Source of the DNA: Vibrio sp. RE86
Lineage (GTDB): Bacteria > Pseudomonadota > Gammaproteobacteria > Enterobacterales > Vibrionaceae
Direction: 5' to 3'
Length of the DNA stretch: 64,000 nucleotides
Assembly: GCF_013114545.1 (NCBI RefSeq)
Contig: NZ_VTXI01000021.1
Span: forward strand, 1-64,000
Under the pieces are notes generated by a model. The model made no database searches, was not told the origin of the DNA, and saw only the letters and a program-made list of their open reading frames with translations. Both the position numbers and the translations under genes were made by a program. Positions 36,221-44,864 of this stretch are shown in pieces. Position 1 is the stretch's first letter. Each line of letters opens with the position of its first letter.

Positions 36221-36676
36221 ATGGAAAAAACGACTCGTACACTACCGGAAAACAAACACATCGCACTTGTTGCTCATGACAATTGTAAGCCTGAGCTGCT
36301 GCGTTGGGTTACTGAGAACAAAGAGAAGCTGCAAGGACATTTCTTGTATGCGACAGGCACCACTGGCTCAATGCTGAGTAAAGAAACGGGCCTAGCAATC
36401 AAAAGTATGATCAGCGGCCCAATGGGTGGTGACCAACAGCTAGGTGCCCTTATCTCAGAAGGTAAGATTGATGTACTGATCTTTTTCTGGGATCCACTCA
36501 ACGCCGTACCTCATGACCCTGATGTAAAAGCACTATTGCGTATTGCGAGCGTTTGGAATATTCCAGTTGCAACAAACCGCGCAACCGCTAAGTTCATCAT
36601 TGAGTCTGAGCTGATTACCGAAAAAGTAGATATTGAGATCCCTGATTACGAAGCTTACCTAGCGAATCGTACTTAA
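36221..36676 (+). CDS. mgsA: Methylglyoxal synthase
   Basis: The ATG at 36221 follows AGGAAG; the frame also has a TTG one codon earlier. The 151-residue protein matches E. coli MgsA along its length: TRTLPENKHIALVAHDNCK, the phosphate-binding ATGTTG, SGPMGGDQQ with the catalytic Asp, and LIFFWDPLNAVPHDPD. It converts dihydroxyacetone phosphate to methylglyoxal and phosphate. It starts 13 nt after torT, so it is probably co-transcribed with it, an unexpected pairing. Confidence 0.95.
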   Translation: MEKTTRTLPENKHIALVAHDNCKPELLRWVTENKEKLQGHFLYATGTTGSMLSKETGLAIKSMISGPMGGDQQLGALISEGKIDVLIFFWDPLNAVPHDPDVKALLRIASVWNIPVATNRATAKFIIESELITEKVDIEIPDYEAYLANRT

Positions 36677-36699
36677 CACCATCTCAAGATGAATAAAAA

Positions 36700-36723
36700 A
36701 AAGCCTGCATCGACGCAGGCTTT
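36700..36723. terminator. Bidirectional terminator after mgsA
   Basis: The perfect stem aaagcctgc / gcaggcttt lies between convergent mgsA and the RND permease gene. A-rich and T-rich flanks suit both directions. Confidence 0.8.
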
Positions 36724-36729
36724 GTTATT

Positions 36730-39700
36730 TTAAGCAGTTTGTAAGGACGCTTTCGCTTGTCTATCTCTGAAAAATAGACTGTAAAGCACTGGCACTACAC
36801 CAAGGGTCAGCACCGTTCCCACTGCCATACCAAAGATCATCACAATCGCCATCGAGTACCAGAACTCCCCGCCAGAGATAGCAAGCGGTACAAGCCCAAG
36901 AATCGTTGTCAGCGTCGTCATTATGATAGGTCTAAAACGCGTAACACAGGCTTCAACAATAGACGACTTCACAGAAAGACCTGTCTCTCTTTGCTGTTCG
37001 ATACAATCGATTAAGACAATACCATTGTTAATAATGATCCCCGCTAGACTGAAGATGCCTAACATTGCTGGGAACGTAAAATACGCATCCATGATAAGCA
37101 AGCCTGATGATGCACCAATCAATGACAGCGGAATCGTCATTAAGATAATTGCTGGGCGGCGAATTGAGTTAAATTGCAAAAGCAACAGCAAGATCATCAC
37201 AGCAAAGCACTGAGGTAAGTAACCAAATAACGCGCCGTTTGCCTTGCTCGCCCCTTTTAGCTCACCACCAAGGTAAATATCGTAACCTGGAGGAAGGTCA
37301 AGCTTATCCAACGCTGGCTGAACCAGTTTATTTAATTCGCTAGCCTGAAGCGAATCGTGTTTAACGCTGATCGTTACTGTACGCTCTAAGTTAAAACGAC
37401 GGATGACTGACGGCTCGCTATGTGCCTCAATGGTTGCGAATTGAATCAAAGGTAATGCCGCCCCCGTACCACTTGATACGATTTGAGCAGAGAATAACTC
37501 TTCGATTCGTTTATCTTCATCACTGCCACTTACAACGACTGGAATGACATCTTCGTCACTGCGATAGCTTGTGATTGTCTTTCCACGTAAATAGCCTTCT
37601 AGGCTCTGAGCGATGTCTCGGCTTGAAACCCCTGCTCTAAGCGCTAATGCTTGGTCAATATTTACCACAAGCTTAGGCACGTTGTTTTCCCAATCGTTGC
37701 GTACACCGACTGCACCCGGAATTTGTCGAAGAACTTGCTCGATTTCTAATGCGATGTTTTGCAAGGTCTCGATGTCTTCCCCAACGACTTGATATTCCAC
37801 TAACCCTAACTCTGTGCCACCAAGCCACATACGTTTCGCTTGACCACTTGCTTCAGGAAGATCGGTGTTAAAGAAACGGTTGGTCTTTTCAACCATGGTC
37901 AGTGCGGCATTGGAGTCTGTGGTGTTTACAACTAAAAATGCACGATTTGGTTGGCGATCTATTGGAGACAGAGCCAAGAAAAAACGAGGACCACCATCAC
38001 CAACATACGCAACGGTACTGGTCACTTCTGGATTTTCTTCTTGGTTAAGTAACCAATTATTAAGACGTTCAGTCACTCTTTCCGTTTCGGAAACTTTTGT
38101 CCCAGCAGGCAGATCGACAAAAACCAAATATTGGTTGCGCTCCGAACCTGGCATGAATTGAACCGTTACAAAACGGAAACCATAAATAGCTAGGGCAAAA
38201 ATAACCAATACAGTTGTAATAAAGCTAAAGCGGAAATTCAATACTGTGGTAATCGCCTTACGATAACCAGTATGAAACTTTGTCTCTTTCGCTGGTTGAT
38301 TTCCTTCTTTGCTATCGCGCATGAACCATACGCACATAACAGGGGTAGCGAAAAGACACAGAAACCAAGAGCTAAGAAGCGCAATGGTAATTACCTGAGA
38401 GAGTGAACGCAGATATTCACCCGTCACATCTTGTGCGAGCAGCAATGGCATAAAGGCCAAAATTGTCGTTAACGATGAGGTAAGCAGCGGCAGCGCCATG
38501 GTACGAGAAGCTTCAATGGCAGCCTCTTTTCGTTCTACGCCCTCTGCAATCTTAGTTTTTATGTACTCCGCAATAACGATACCGTTATCCACCAGCAGCC
38601 CGAGTGCAATGATGATCGCCGCAATCGACATTCTTTGCAGTTCGACACCCCACAATGTCATTCCTATAACAGTCATTAAGATGGTTAAAGGAACGATACT
38701 GCCGACAATCAGCCCCATTCTGACGCCAAGAAATATCATTACGACGGCTAAGACGACACCGATTGTCTGCAATAAGTTATTGGTTGCAGACTTCACTGCA
38801 ACATCAACTTTTTCTGGTTGGAATGTCGCTAACTCTAACTGCATACCTACTGGTAGTTTTGTTTTCTCTTCAGTAAGAAAACGCTCAATCTCTTGCCCGA
38901 ACTGGTCACTCTGCGCGCCATCAATCATCGCCGCAGCAATAATGATCGCGCGTTGATTGTTGAAATAGACAGGTGTGTTAAATGGCTCCTCATAACCGCG
39001 GTAGACTGTCGCTAAATCACGTAAGAAAACCGTGTTATCAAGCTCACGAATGTACAAATCAAGGTTAAGGATATCTTCGACAGACTGAAAGTTGCCGGTG
39101 GGTTCAATCTCTACTTCCAATGAGTCCGCTTCAATCACACCACCAGGCATCACAACGTTTCGAGCCTGTAGTGTTTGGATCACTTGCTTAAACTGAAACT
39201 TGTCGTTTTCAAGCGCATCAGGGTTAGCCTTAATCCAGATACGTTCTTCATTAACGCCATACAATTCAACCTGTGATACGGTTCGTTGACTGTTCAAACG
39301 GTCTTGGATGTTTTCAGCGACCGTGTTCAACTCGCCTTGCGTAAAGTCATCACCATAAAGTGCAATCGTTGCCGAATAGACCTGACCAAACTCATCATTT
39401 ACAAATGGGCCTTGGGTCCCATCAGGAAGTTGGGGCTTTATCGCATCCATTCGGTTACGAAGATTGTCCCAAATAGGTTGGAGATCAAAAAACTGGTCAT
39501 CAACCGTTACGTTAATTTGAGCAACCCCCGTACGAGAAAATGACTTAATATCCGTCACTTCAGGGATCTGCTTGATCTCTCGCTCTAGTGGTTTGGTAAT
39601 GAAGTTTTCGATTCGCTCTGGCGACATTCCCGGGAACTGAGCAACCACCACTGCATTTCGAATGACAATCTCAGGATCTTCTTTGCTAGGCGCACTCATA

Positions 39701-39789
39701 AAGGTTTTGTAACCAATGAGCACCAGCATGATGAGAAATACTTGAGTAAAGCGATTAAAGTTAAGCGCTAAGCGGGTCAACTTTTCCAT
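36730..39789 (-). CDS. RND-family efflux permease
   Basis: The ATG at 39789 (MEKLTRLALNF) follows AAGGAGAG, so I prefer it to the frame start at 39816. The product has about 1019 residues, with the RND duplication: first membrane helix, periplasmic loop beginning DPEIVIRNAVVVAQFPGMSP, helices 2-6 (including GLLVDNGIVIAEYI with an Asp as in the proton relay), a second large loop, and helices 8-12 (GIIINNGIVLIDCIEQ). It pumps unknown substrates using the proton gradient. The 3' end of the upstream membrane-fusion gene is 11 nt away, so they form an operon. No outer-membrane channel gene is present. Confidence 0.9.
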   Translation of the reverse strand: MEKLTRLALNFNRFTQVFLIMLVLIGYKTFMSAPSKEDPEIVIRNAVVVAQFPGMSPERIENFITKPLEREIKQIPEVTDIKSFSRTGVAQINVTVDDQFFDLQPIWDNLRNRMDAIKPQLPDGTQGPFVNDEFGQVYSATIALYGDDFTQGELNTVAENIQDRLNSQRTVSQVELYGVNEERIWIKANPDALENDKFQFKQVIQTLQARNVVMPGGVIEADSLEVEIEPTGNFQSVEDILNLDLYIRELDNTVFLRDLATVYRGYEEPFNTPVYFNNQRAIIIAAAMIDGAQSDQFGQEIERFLTEEKTKLPVGMQLELATFQPEKVDVAVKSATNNLLQTIGVVLAVVMIFLGVRMGLIVGSIVPLTILMTVIGMTLWGVELQRMSIAAIIIALGLLVDNGIVIAEYIKTKIAEGVERKEAAIEASRTMALPLLTSSLTTILAFMPLLLAQDVTGEYLRSLSQVITIALLSSWFLCLFATPVMCVWFMRDSKEGNQPAKETKFHTGYRKAITTVLNFRFSFITTVLVIFALAIYGFRFVTVQFMPGSERNQYLVFVDLPAGTKVSETERVTERLNNWLLNQEENPEVTSTVAYVGDGGPRFFLALSPIDRQPNRAFLVVNTTDSNAALTMVEKTNRFFNTDLPEASGQAKRMWLGGTELGLVEYQVVGEDIETLQNIALEIEQVLRQIPGAVGVRNDWENNVPKLVVNIDQALALRAGVSSRDIAQSLEGYLRGKTITSYRSDEDVIPVVVSGSDEDKRIEELFSAQIVSSGTGAALPLIQFATIEAHSEPSVIRRFNLERTVTISVKHDSLQASELNKLVQPALDKLDLPPGYDIYLGGELKGASKANGALFGYLPQCFAVMILLLLLQFNSIRRPAIILMTIPLSLIGASSGLLIMDAYFTFPAMLGIFSLAGIIINNGIVLIDCIEQQRETGLSVKSSIVEACVTRFRPIIMTTLTTILGLVPLAISGGEFWYSMAIVMIFGMAVGTVLTLGVVPVLYSLFFRDRQAKASLQTA

Positions 39790-39800
39790 GGTGTCTCTCC

Positions 39801-40898
39801 TTAAATACCATTCCAAAGAGACACTTGTTGCCCTTCAAACAAATAAGGCACACCAGCAACGACAACCTTTTCACCAGCAGAAAGATTATTCAGTACAACC
39901 ACATCGCTATTGATATTGCGTCGGACTTGAACATAACGTTTTTCAAGAGTTAACTGCTCGTTGACGACAAAGATAGCCGCATTGTTCTGCTCGCCACGCT
40001 CTTCATAATCATTAAAGTCAAACGCCGTTAGCGGCAAAAACACAATCTTTTCATTTTGCTGACCAATGTTGAACTCCACGTGCGCCGTCATACCATTTCT
40101 CAGTAAATCATGAGCTTGACTCAACATAAGAGTCACGCTGTAGGCATTGCCCTTTTCGACCACAGCGCCAATTTCACTGACTGAACTTTCAAGTACTAAT
40201 CCATTTAGAGCAGGAATAATCACGTTAATCTGTTCGCCAAAATCCACTTCACCGATTAGAGATTCTGGAACCAAAAAGTCCACTTGGTAAGCGTTCGAGT
40301 TGATCAGTTCAATGACCGTTGTACCGGAGCTAATCTTAGTAAACTCATCAAGAAATACCGCACTTACCTGACCTGAGAATGGCGCGTATAAAGCAGTTCG
40401 TGCAAGGCTAAGCTCTGCGTTGTTAACGTCTGTGACCGCAACATTCACTTGCTGCGCTTTTGCATCAAGATCCGCTTTAATTGAAAAGAGTTCAGAGTCC
40501 GATACGAATCCTTTTTCCTTAAGCTTATTTGCTCGCTCATATTGGTCTTTGGCTTGGACGTGTGCAGCCGTAGCTGACCCTAAAGACGCTCTTGCCTTAG
40601 CTAAAGCAAGTTTAAACTCTTCTTTGTCTAGCTCAGCAATGAGCTCTCCCTTTTCTACTCGTTGGCCCTTTTTGATATGGAGGACTTCGATTGTACCACT
40701 CACTTTGAAACTTAGAGGGGATGTAGTTGCACTCTTCACCTCACCGCCAAACTGCCTAGTTTGCTGATGATCAGCGAATTCCGTTTCGATATATTTTACA
40801 CTTTTGACTTGAAGTTCAGCGACATTCGATGCGTTTTCCGAACGTTCACCACATGCACTTAGTGCAACGAGAAATGGCAGTAGTAGTAGGCGTTTCAA
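39801..40898 (-). CDS. RND membrane-fusion (adaptor) lipoprotein
   Basis: The frame is open from 40991, but a promoter-like TATAAT and a palindrome lie inside that extension. The TTG at 40898 starts a normal lipoprotein signal (LKRLLLLPFLVALSAC), giving about 365 residues. The protein has the adaptor layout: lipobox, barrel-sandwich half (GTIEVLHIKKGQRVEKGELIAEL), alpha-hairpin (KARASLGSATAAHVQAKDQY), second half (LYAPFSGQVSAVF) and a beta barrel. It links the RND pump to an outer-membrane channel encoded elsewhere. Confidence 0.82.
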   Translation of the reverse strand: MKRLLLLPFLVALSACGERSENASNVAELQVKSVKYIETEFADHQQTRQFGGEVKSATTSPLSFKVSGTIEVLHIKKGQRVEKGELIAELDKEEFKLALAKARASLGSATAAHVQAKDQYERANKLKEKGFVSDSELFSIKADLDAKAQQVNVAVTDVNNAELSLARTALYAPFSGQVSAVFLDEFTKISSGTTVIELINSNAYQVDFLVPESLIGEVDFGEQINVIIPALNGLVLESSVSEIGAVVEKGNAYSVTLMLSQAHDLLRNGMTAHVEFNIGQQNEKIVFLPLTAFDFNDYEERGEQNNAAIFVVNEQLTLEKRYVQVRRNINSDVVVLNNLSAGEKVVVAGVPYLFEGQQVSLWNGI

Positions 40899-40912
40899 AG
40901 TATCAATCTCTA

Positions 40913-40955
40913 AATGGTATTTTGTACCATTATATACAAAACGGCGTTTTTTTAA
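40913..40955 (-). promoter_or_regulatory. Promoter and palindromic operator of the RND operon
   Basis: On the minus strand TATAAT (40929-40934) has TTTAAA sixteen to seventeen bases upstream as a weak -35. The palindrome aatggta-ttttg-taccatt (40913-40931) overlaps the -10 and the probable start site, as expected for a repressor of the TetR type. No such regulator gene is adjacent. Confidence 0.6.
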
Positions 40956-41139
40956 AGTTAGCAGATCTTGATTATATGAATTGCTTCCCAATAATATTCA
41001 AATTATAAGGCGATCGGACTTCTAAGAAGAGAATTAGACTAAAATGGAATTGTAACGTTTAGGGTATGGCGTTAATCTGTCCAAGAATAATAAAAAATAT
41101 ACCCATCTAAACTAATCGCTGTTGCTAGGAGATCACTCT

Positions 41140-41349
41140 ATGTGTAAAGAGAAAACATCAAATGATGTGCTATGTTGCCCACTGTGCGGCAGTGAAGAGT
41201 ACTTACTCTCGTCTAGTGACAAGATGCTGTGTGCGGAGTGCGGTTCTTTCTTTGAAGACATCAAAACGGTCATTAACGAGCAGCCGATTCCTCGCCCTCT
41301 TTCTAATACTCAAAGTATCGGCTATGTCCCCGTTTCTTTAATGCATTAA
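41140..41349 (+). CDS. Small zinc-ribbon protein
   Basis: The ATG at 41140 has AGGAG eight bases upstream, giving 69 residues; the longer frame from 41122 has no such support. Two Cys pairs, CPLCGS (with CC before it) and CAECGS, are spaced as in a zinc ribbon. The C-terminal third is hydrophilic with several Pro. No family name can be given; it may bind nucleic acid or protein. Confidence 0.68.
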   Translation: MCKEKTSNDVLCCPLCGSEEYLLSSSDKMLCAECGSFFEDIKTVINEQPIPRPLSNTQSIGYVPVSLMH

Positions 41350-41355
41350 TTCCCT

Positions 41356-42003
41356 TTAGATTAACGACTCCAACTCTTTCAAACTGTGGATCTTCGTCAG
41401 CTCTAACTCATGAGATTTGTTGTTCAGCCTTGTAAGGTGCACAGTATGAACGCCAGCTCGAATGCCCGCTTCAAGACCTTTTGGCGTATCATCGACATAG
41501 ACACACTCTTGCAGCCTAAAGCCCATATTCATTGCACTGTATAAAATAAGGTCAGGTTCAGGTTTCCAACTGTTGGTATCAAACGCAGAGAATATTTTCC
41601 CTTTAAAGAAAGGTAGAAGCCCAGTTAACTCAAGAGATCGTGTTATTTTGTCTACCGGGCCATTAGAAGCGACACAGTACTCCACACCACGCTGATTGAG
41701 GTTATCGAGCATTTCAAACACGCCATCCATTGGCTTCAACTGTTCTTCAAACAGATCATCGAGAATGTCGCGATAAATGGGTTCTAATCGATCTATTGAA
41801 ACCGTTACCCCTAAACGCTGTTTCGTCGCCGCTAAGATGTCAGCAAGCTTGCCACCTTCAAAGTGGTTAATCGCTTCTTCCATTGTTAACGTTGCATTGA
41901 AGCGATGGAAGGTTTCGCATAGTGCCTGACAACAAAGTCGCTCACTATCGACAAGCGTGCCATCACAATCAAAGATTACGCATTGTGCTTGTGTATTTGC
42001 CAT
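41356..42003 (-). CDS. HAD-superfamily sugar phosphatase, YieH-like
   Basis: The ATG at 42003 (MANTQAQC) has AAGGTGA at good spacing, giving 215 residues. HAD motifs are present: I, FDCDGTLVDSE (about 9-19); II, VASNGP; III, the Lys of KPEPDLILY; IV, VYVDDTPKGLEAG. The cap is of the small helical type of the beta-phosphoglucomutase/YieH group. It probably dephosphorylates a sugar phosphate such as 6-phosphogluconate, by analogy with YieH. Confidence 0.82.
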   Translation of the reverse strand: MANTQAQCVIFDCDGTLVDSERLCCQALCETFHRFNATLTMEEAINHFEGGKLADILAATKQRLGVTVSIDRLEPIYRDILDDLFEEQLKPMDGVFEMLDNLNQRGVEYCVASNGPVDKITRSLELTGLLPFFKGKIFSAFDTNSWKPEPDLILYSAMNMGFRLQECVYVDDTPKGLEAGIRAGVHTVHLTRLNNKSHELELTKIHSLKELESLI

Positions 42004-42195
42004 GAAAATCACCTTCTTATTTCGCTTCGAGAAATATTAGAAAATTTGGTGATAATTAAAATGACCCAGTTAACAGTTTATTTGATTGGATGAGATTAGA
42101 TGCAGAAGTTTAGAGTACGTCACCTTTTTTGGTGTCCATACTCACATAAAGATCAGACGAAAGTCGCAAGTGTTGAAGGGAAGCTAGCGGTGAGC

Positions 42196-42696
42196 TTAAA
42201 ACTCTAAATACAACGCTTCAGCCTGTGTCGTATGGTCGTATTTAGTCAAAACCGCTGAAACAAATGCAGCAGTTTCACTCTCGTCTCCGCTTTTTACCAC
42301 AACATCGGAAACCAACACAGAACCTTCATGCTGAGAAATAATAGCAGCCGCTACCGGTTCACCGGACTTAAAGCCTAAATACAGAGCACAAGGTTCTGAA
42401 TAGATAATTTGAGTAAGAAACTCGACGATCATGTCTTGATCTGAGCTGTCGTGCCATTGCGTTGATTGAAGCAAGGAGAACATGACGGTTAAGCGATGAA
42501 AATCAACTAAAAAAATATCGTCTTGTGCAAAAGAGGCTTGCTCGCCTGTATTGTGCTCAATACGCTTGTATTGACGGCTCTCAACCGCCTTTTTGTATAC
42601 CTCTAACCCTATAAGACTTTCCTTGGTCGGAAACTGTACGTCAACTTGTTGATAAAGCCAGTTATTCTTAATTTCGGCAATCTGAGGTAACGACAT
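42196..42696 (-). CDS. Hypothetical protein, possible GNAT-like fold
   Basis: This 166-residue soluble protein has no signal. The segment LYLGFKSGEPVAAAIISQHE followed by SVLVSDVVVKS looks like the central strands of an acetyltransferase, but the acetyl-CoA loop is not evident. No operon partners are apparent. I cannot name it. Confidence 0.6.
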   Translation of the reverse strand: MSLPQIAEIKNNWLYQQVDVQFPTKESLIGLEVYKKAVESRQYKRIEHNTGEQASFAQDDIFLVDFHRLTVMFSLLQSTQWHDSSDQDMIVEFLTQIIYSEPCALYLGFKSGEPVAAAIISQHEGSVLVSDVVVKSGDESETAAFVSAVLTKYDHTTQAEALYLEF

Positions 42697-42849
42697 AATA
42701 AGGTTAAACCTGTTTGTATACTCTAAGTTGATGAAAGCTTACTCGATAACACATTGAGGCCACAAGTATTTTGAACAGATATCCAGAATATATGAACAAA
42801 AACTGATATGCTGTCTCTATCACATTTATAGACCTATTCAGGATAAAGC

Positions 42850-43323
42850 ATGAAAAAGATATTAATGGCTACACTCATCGCAGCTTCAGTCGCGGGCTGT
42901 TCTGACAATGAGGTGGGTAATGTTGACCTTGGCATCTTTAGTCTAAAGGATCTATCGGTAAAGAACTTAGATGACGAAAAAATTCCTGGCGTAACCTGTC
43001 ACATAGCCTCTGTAGAAGCCGACTTTTCGCTTGCCGACCCAAGTGACTCTTCTATTTCTTGTCGCCAAACCGGCGAGATTACTCCTGAGATGATTGCGAA
43101 GATCGACAAGAGTCAATCTGGCGAGGTTGTCTTCAAGCAGTCTAAAAGTATCTTCTTTAAAACAATGAAGGTTCGACGCATCTATGATGCAGAAAACCAA
43201 ACCCTACTCTACTTGTCATACACAACCAAAGAAACAGATAGCAGCTTTAAACATAGCCTATCTACTGTTCCACTTTGGGGTACAGCGGCTTACGTTGACC
43301 AACCAGTGACAGTAAGCAACTAA
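42850..43323 (+). CDS. creA: CreA-family lipoprotein
   Basis: This 157-residue protein starts after AGGA. The lipobox is VAGC (Cys17), whereas E. coli CreA has an ordinary signal peptide. The family blocks are present: GNVDLGIFSLKDLSVKNLDD, PGVTCHIASVEA, SISCRQTGEI, SGEVVFKQSKSIFFKTMKV, and YDAENQTLLYLSYTT. CreA is a periplasmic protein of unknown biochemical function. It is transcribed alone and followed by a strong terminator. Confidence 0.85.
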   Translation: MKKILMATLIAASVAGCSDNEVGNVDLGIFSLKDLSVKNLDDEKIPGVTCHIASVEADFSLADPSDSSISCRQTGEITPEMIAKIDKSQSGEVVFKQSKSIFFKTMKVRRIYDAENQTLLYLSYTTKETDSSFKHSLSTVPLWGTAAYVDQPVTVSN

Positions 43324-43380
43324 ACGGTTTAAACGATGTAGCATCAGACGACATTCGTTATGCCGCTGAAAAATCGATTA

Positions 43381-43416
43381 AAAAAGTGCCAAAGCAGTGT
43401 CTTTGGCACTTTTTTA
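43381..43416 (+). terminator. Terminator of the creA-like gene
   Basis: The perfect 14-bp stem aaaaagtgccaaag / ctttggcacttttt with a six-base loop is followed by more Ts. Confidence 0.88.
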
Positions 43417-43487
43417 TGTAATAAAAATGAAAGGAATCTTACATTAATGTGATATCATGCGGGAAAATTTTCAACGCCACTTTTAAA

Positions 43488-44792
43488 ATGAAGTTTCCCG
43501 GACAGCGCAAATCTAAGCACTACTTTCCTACACACGCTCGTGACCCATTAATCAACCAAATGAAGCAAACACCAAAGCTTTATCGCCCGATTGTTGTTGG
43601 TATTGGTCAAACGATTGTTGACATCGAAGCTCGTGTAGACGATGAGTTCCTAGCAAAATACGACTTGAGTAAAGGACACTCTCTAGTCTTAGAAGAGAGC
43701 AAAGCGGATGCACTGTATGAAGAGCTAGTCGAACGTGGCTTGATCACTCACCAATACCCTGGTGACACGATCGGTAACACACTGCATAACTACTCTGTTC
43801 TAGCTGATAGTAAGTCCGTTCTACTTGGCGTAATGTCGCGTAACATTGAAGTAGGCTCATTTGCATACCGTTACCTATGTCGCACGTCTTCTCGTATGAA
43901 CCTGAACCACTTACAAACGGTTGAAGGTTCAATTGGTCGCTGTTACACACTAATCTCCGAGAATGGAGAGCGTACGTTTGCTATCAACGAAGGTGAGATG
44001 AACAAGCTTCGTCCTGACAGCATTCCTGAAGAAGTGTTCGAGAAAGCCTCTGCACTGGTTGTTTCTTCTTACCTAATGCGCGGCAAACCTGAAGACCCGA
44101 TGCCTCAAGCGGTCGCACGCGCAATCGAGCTTGCAAAAGAGAACAACGTACCTGTTGTCCTGACTCTTGGTACTAAATGGGTAATCGAAGGCAACGCCAA
44201 ATGGTGGCAAGATTACATCAAAGAAAACATCACTATCGTTGCAATGAACGAAGAAGAAGGTGAAGCCCTAACGGGAGAAAAAGATCCACTTCTTGCTGCC
44301 GATAAAGCGTTGGAATGGGTTGACCTTGTGCTGTGTACTGCAGGCCCTTCAGGTCTTTACATGGCTGGTTACACAGAAGACAGCGTTAAGCGTGAAACTG
44401 AACTTCCTCTATTGCCAGGTAATATCGCTGAGTTCAATAAGTACGAGTTTAGCCGCGCAATGCGTCGTGATGAATGCGCAAACCCGTTAAAGGTGTACTC
44501 GCATATTGGCCCTTACCTTGGTGGTCCACTTGAAATTAAGAACACCAACGGTGCCGGTGATGCTGCTCTTTCAGCGCTTCTGCACGACATGGCAGCCAAT
44601 AGCCATCATTTGATGAATGTACCTAACTCATCGAAGCATGATCAGCCATACCTAACGTACTCATCTCTTTCTCAGATTTGTAAGTACGCTAACCGTGTAA
44701 GCTATGAGGTGTTAACGCAGCACTCTCCTCGTTTGGGCCGAGCATTGCCAGAGCGTGAAGACAGCTTAGAAGAAGCATACTGGGATCGCTAA
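43488..44792 (+). CDS. gsk: Inosine-guanosine kinase
   Basis: The ATG at 43488 starts MKFPGQRKSKHYFPTHARDP as in E. coli Gsk; the frame extends to 43449 but without support. The 434-residue protein carries the PfkB-family signatures: TIGNTLHNYSVLADSKSVLLG and, near the C-terminus, NTNGAGDAALSALLHD with the catalytic Asp. It phosphorylates guanosine and inosine for purine salvage. The match to E. coli Gsk holds to the last residues (EREDSLEEAYWDR). No strong ribosome site is visible. Confidence 0.95.
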   Translation: MKFPGQRKSKHYFPTHARDPLINQMKQTPKLYRPIVVGIGQTIVDIEARVDDEFLAKYDLSKGHSLVLEESKADALYEELVERGLITHQYPGDTIGNTLHNYSVLADSKSVLLGVMSRNIEVGSFAYRYLCRTSSRMNLNHLQTVEGSIGRCYTLISENGERTFAINEGEMNKLRPDSIPEEVFEKASALVVSSYLMRGKPEDPMPQAVARAIELAKENNVPVVLTLGTKWVIEGNAKWWQDYIKENITIVAMNEEEGEALTGEKDPLLAADKALEWVDLVLCTAGPSGLYMAGYTEDSVKRETELPLLPGNIAEFNKYEFSRAMRRDECANPLKVYSHIGPYLGGPLEIKNTNGAGDAALSALLHDMAANSHHLMNVPNSSKHDQPYLTYSSLSQICKYANRVSYEVLTQHSPRLGRALPEREDSLEEAYWDR

Positions 44793-44825
44793 GACGATAA
44801 CGGTCACTTTCTAACGAATTAAAGC

Positions 44826-44854
44826 AAGAGCCCCACATTTAATGTGGGGCTCTT
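44826..44854. terminator. Bidirectional terminator between gsk and the Lon-family gene
   Basis: A long perfect stem, aagagccccacat with atgtggggctctt, lies between convergent genes. Confidence 0.85.
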
Positions 44855-44864
44855 TGTTTTGATG

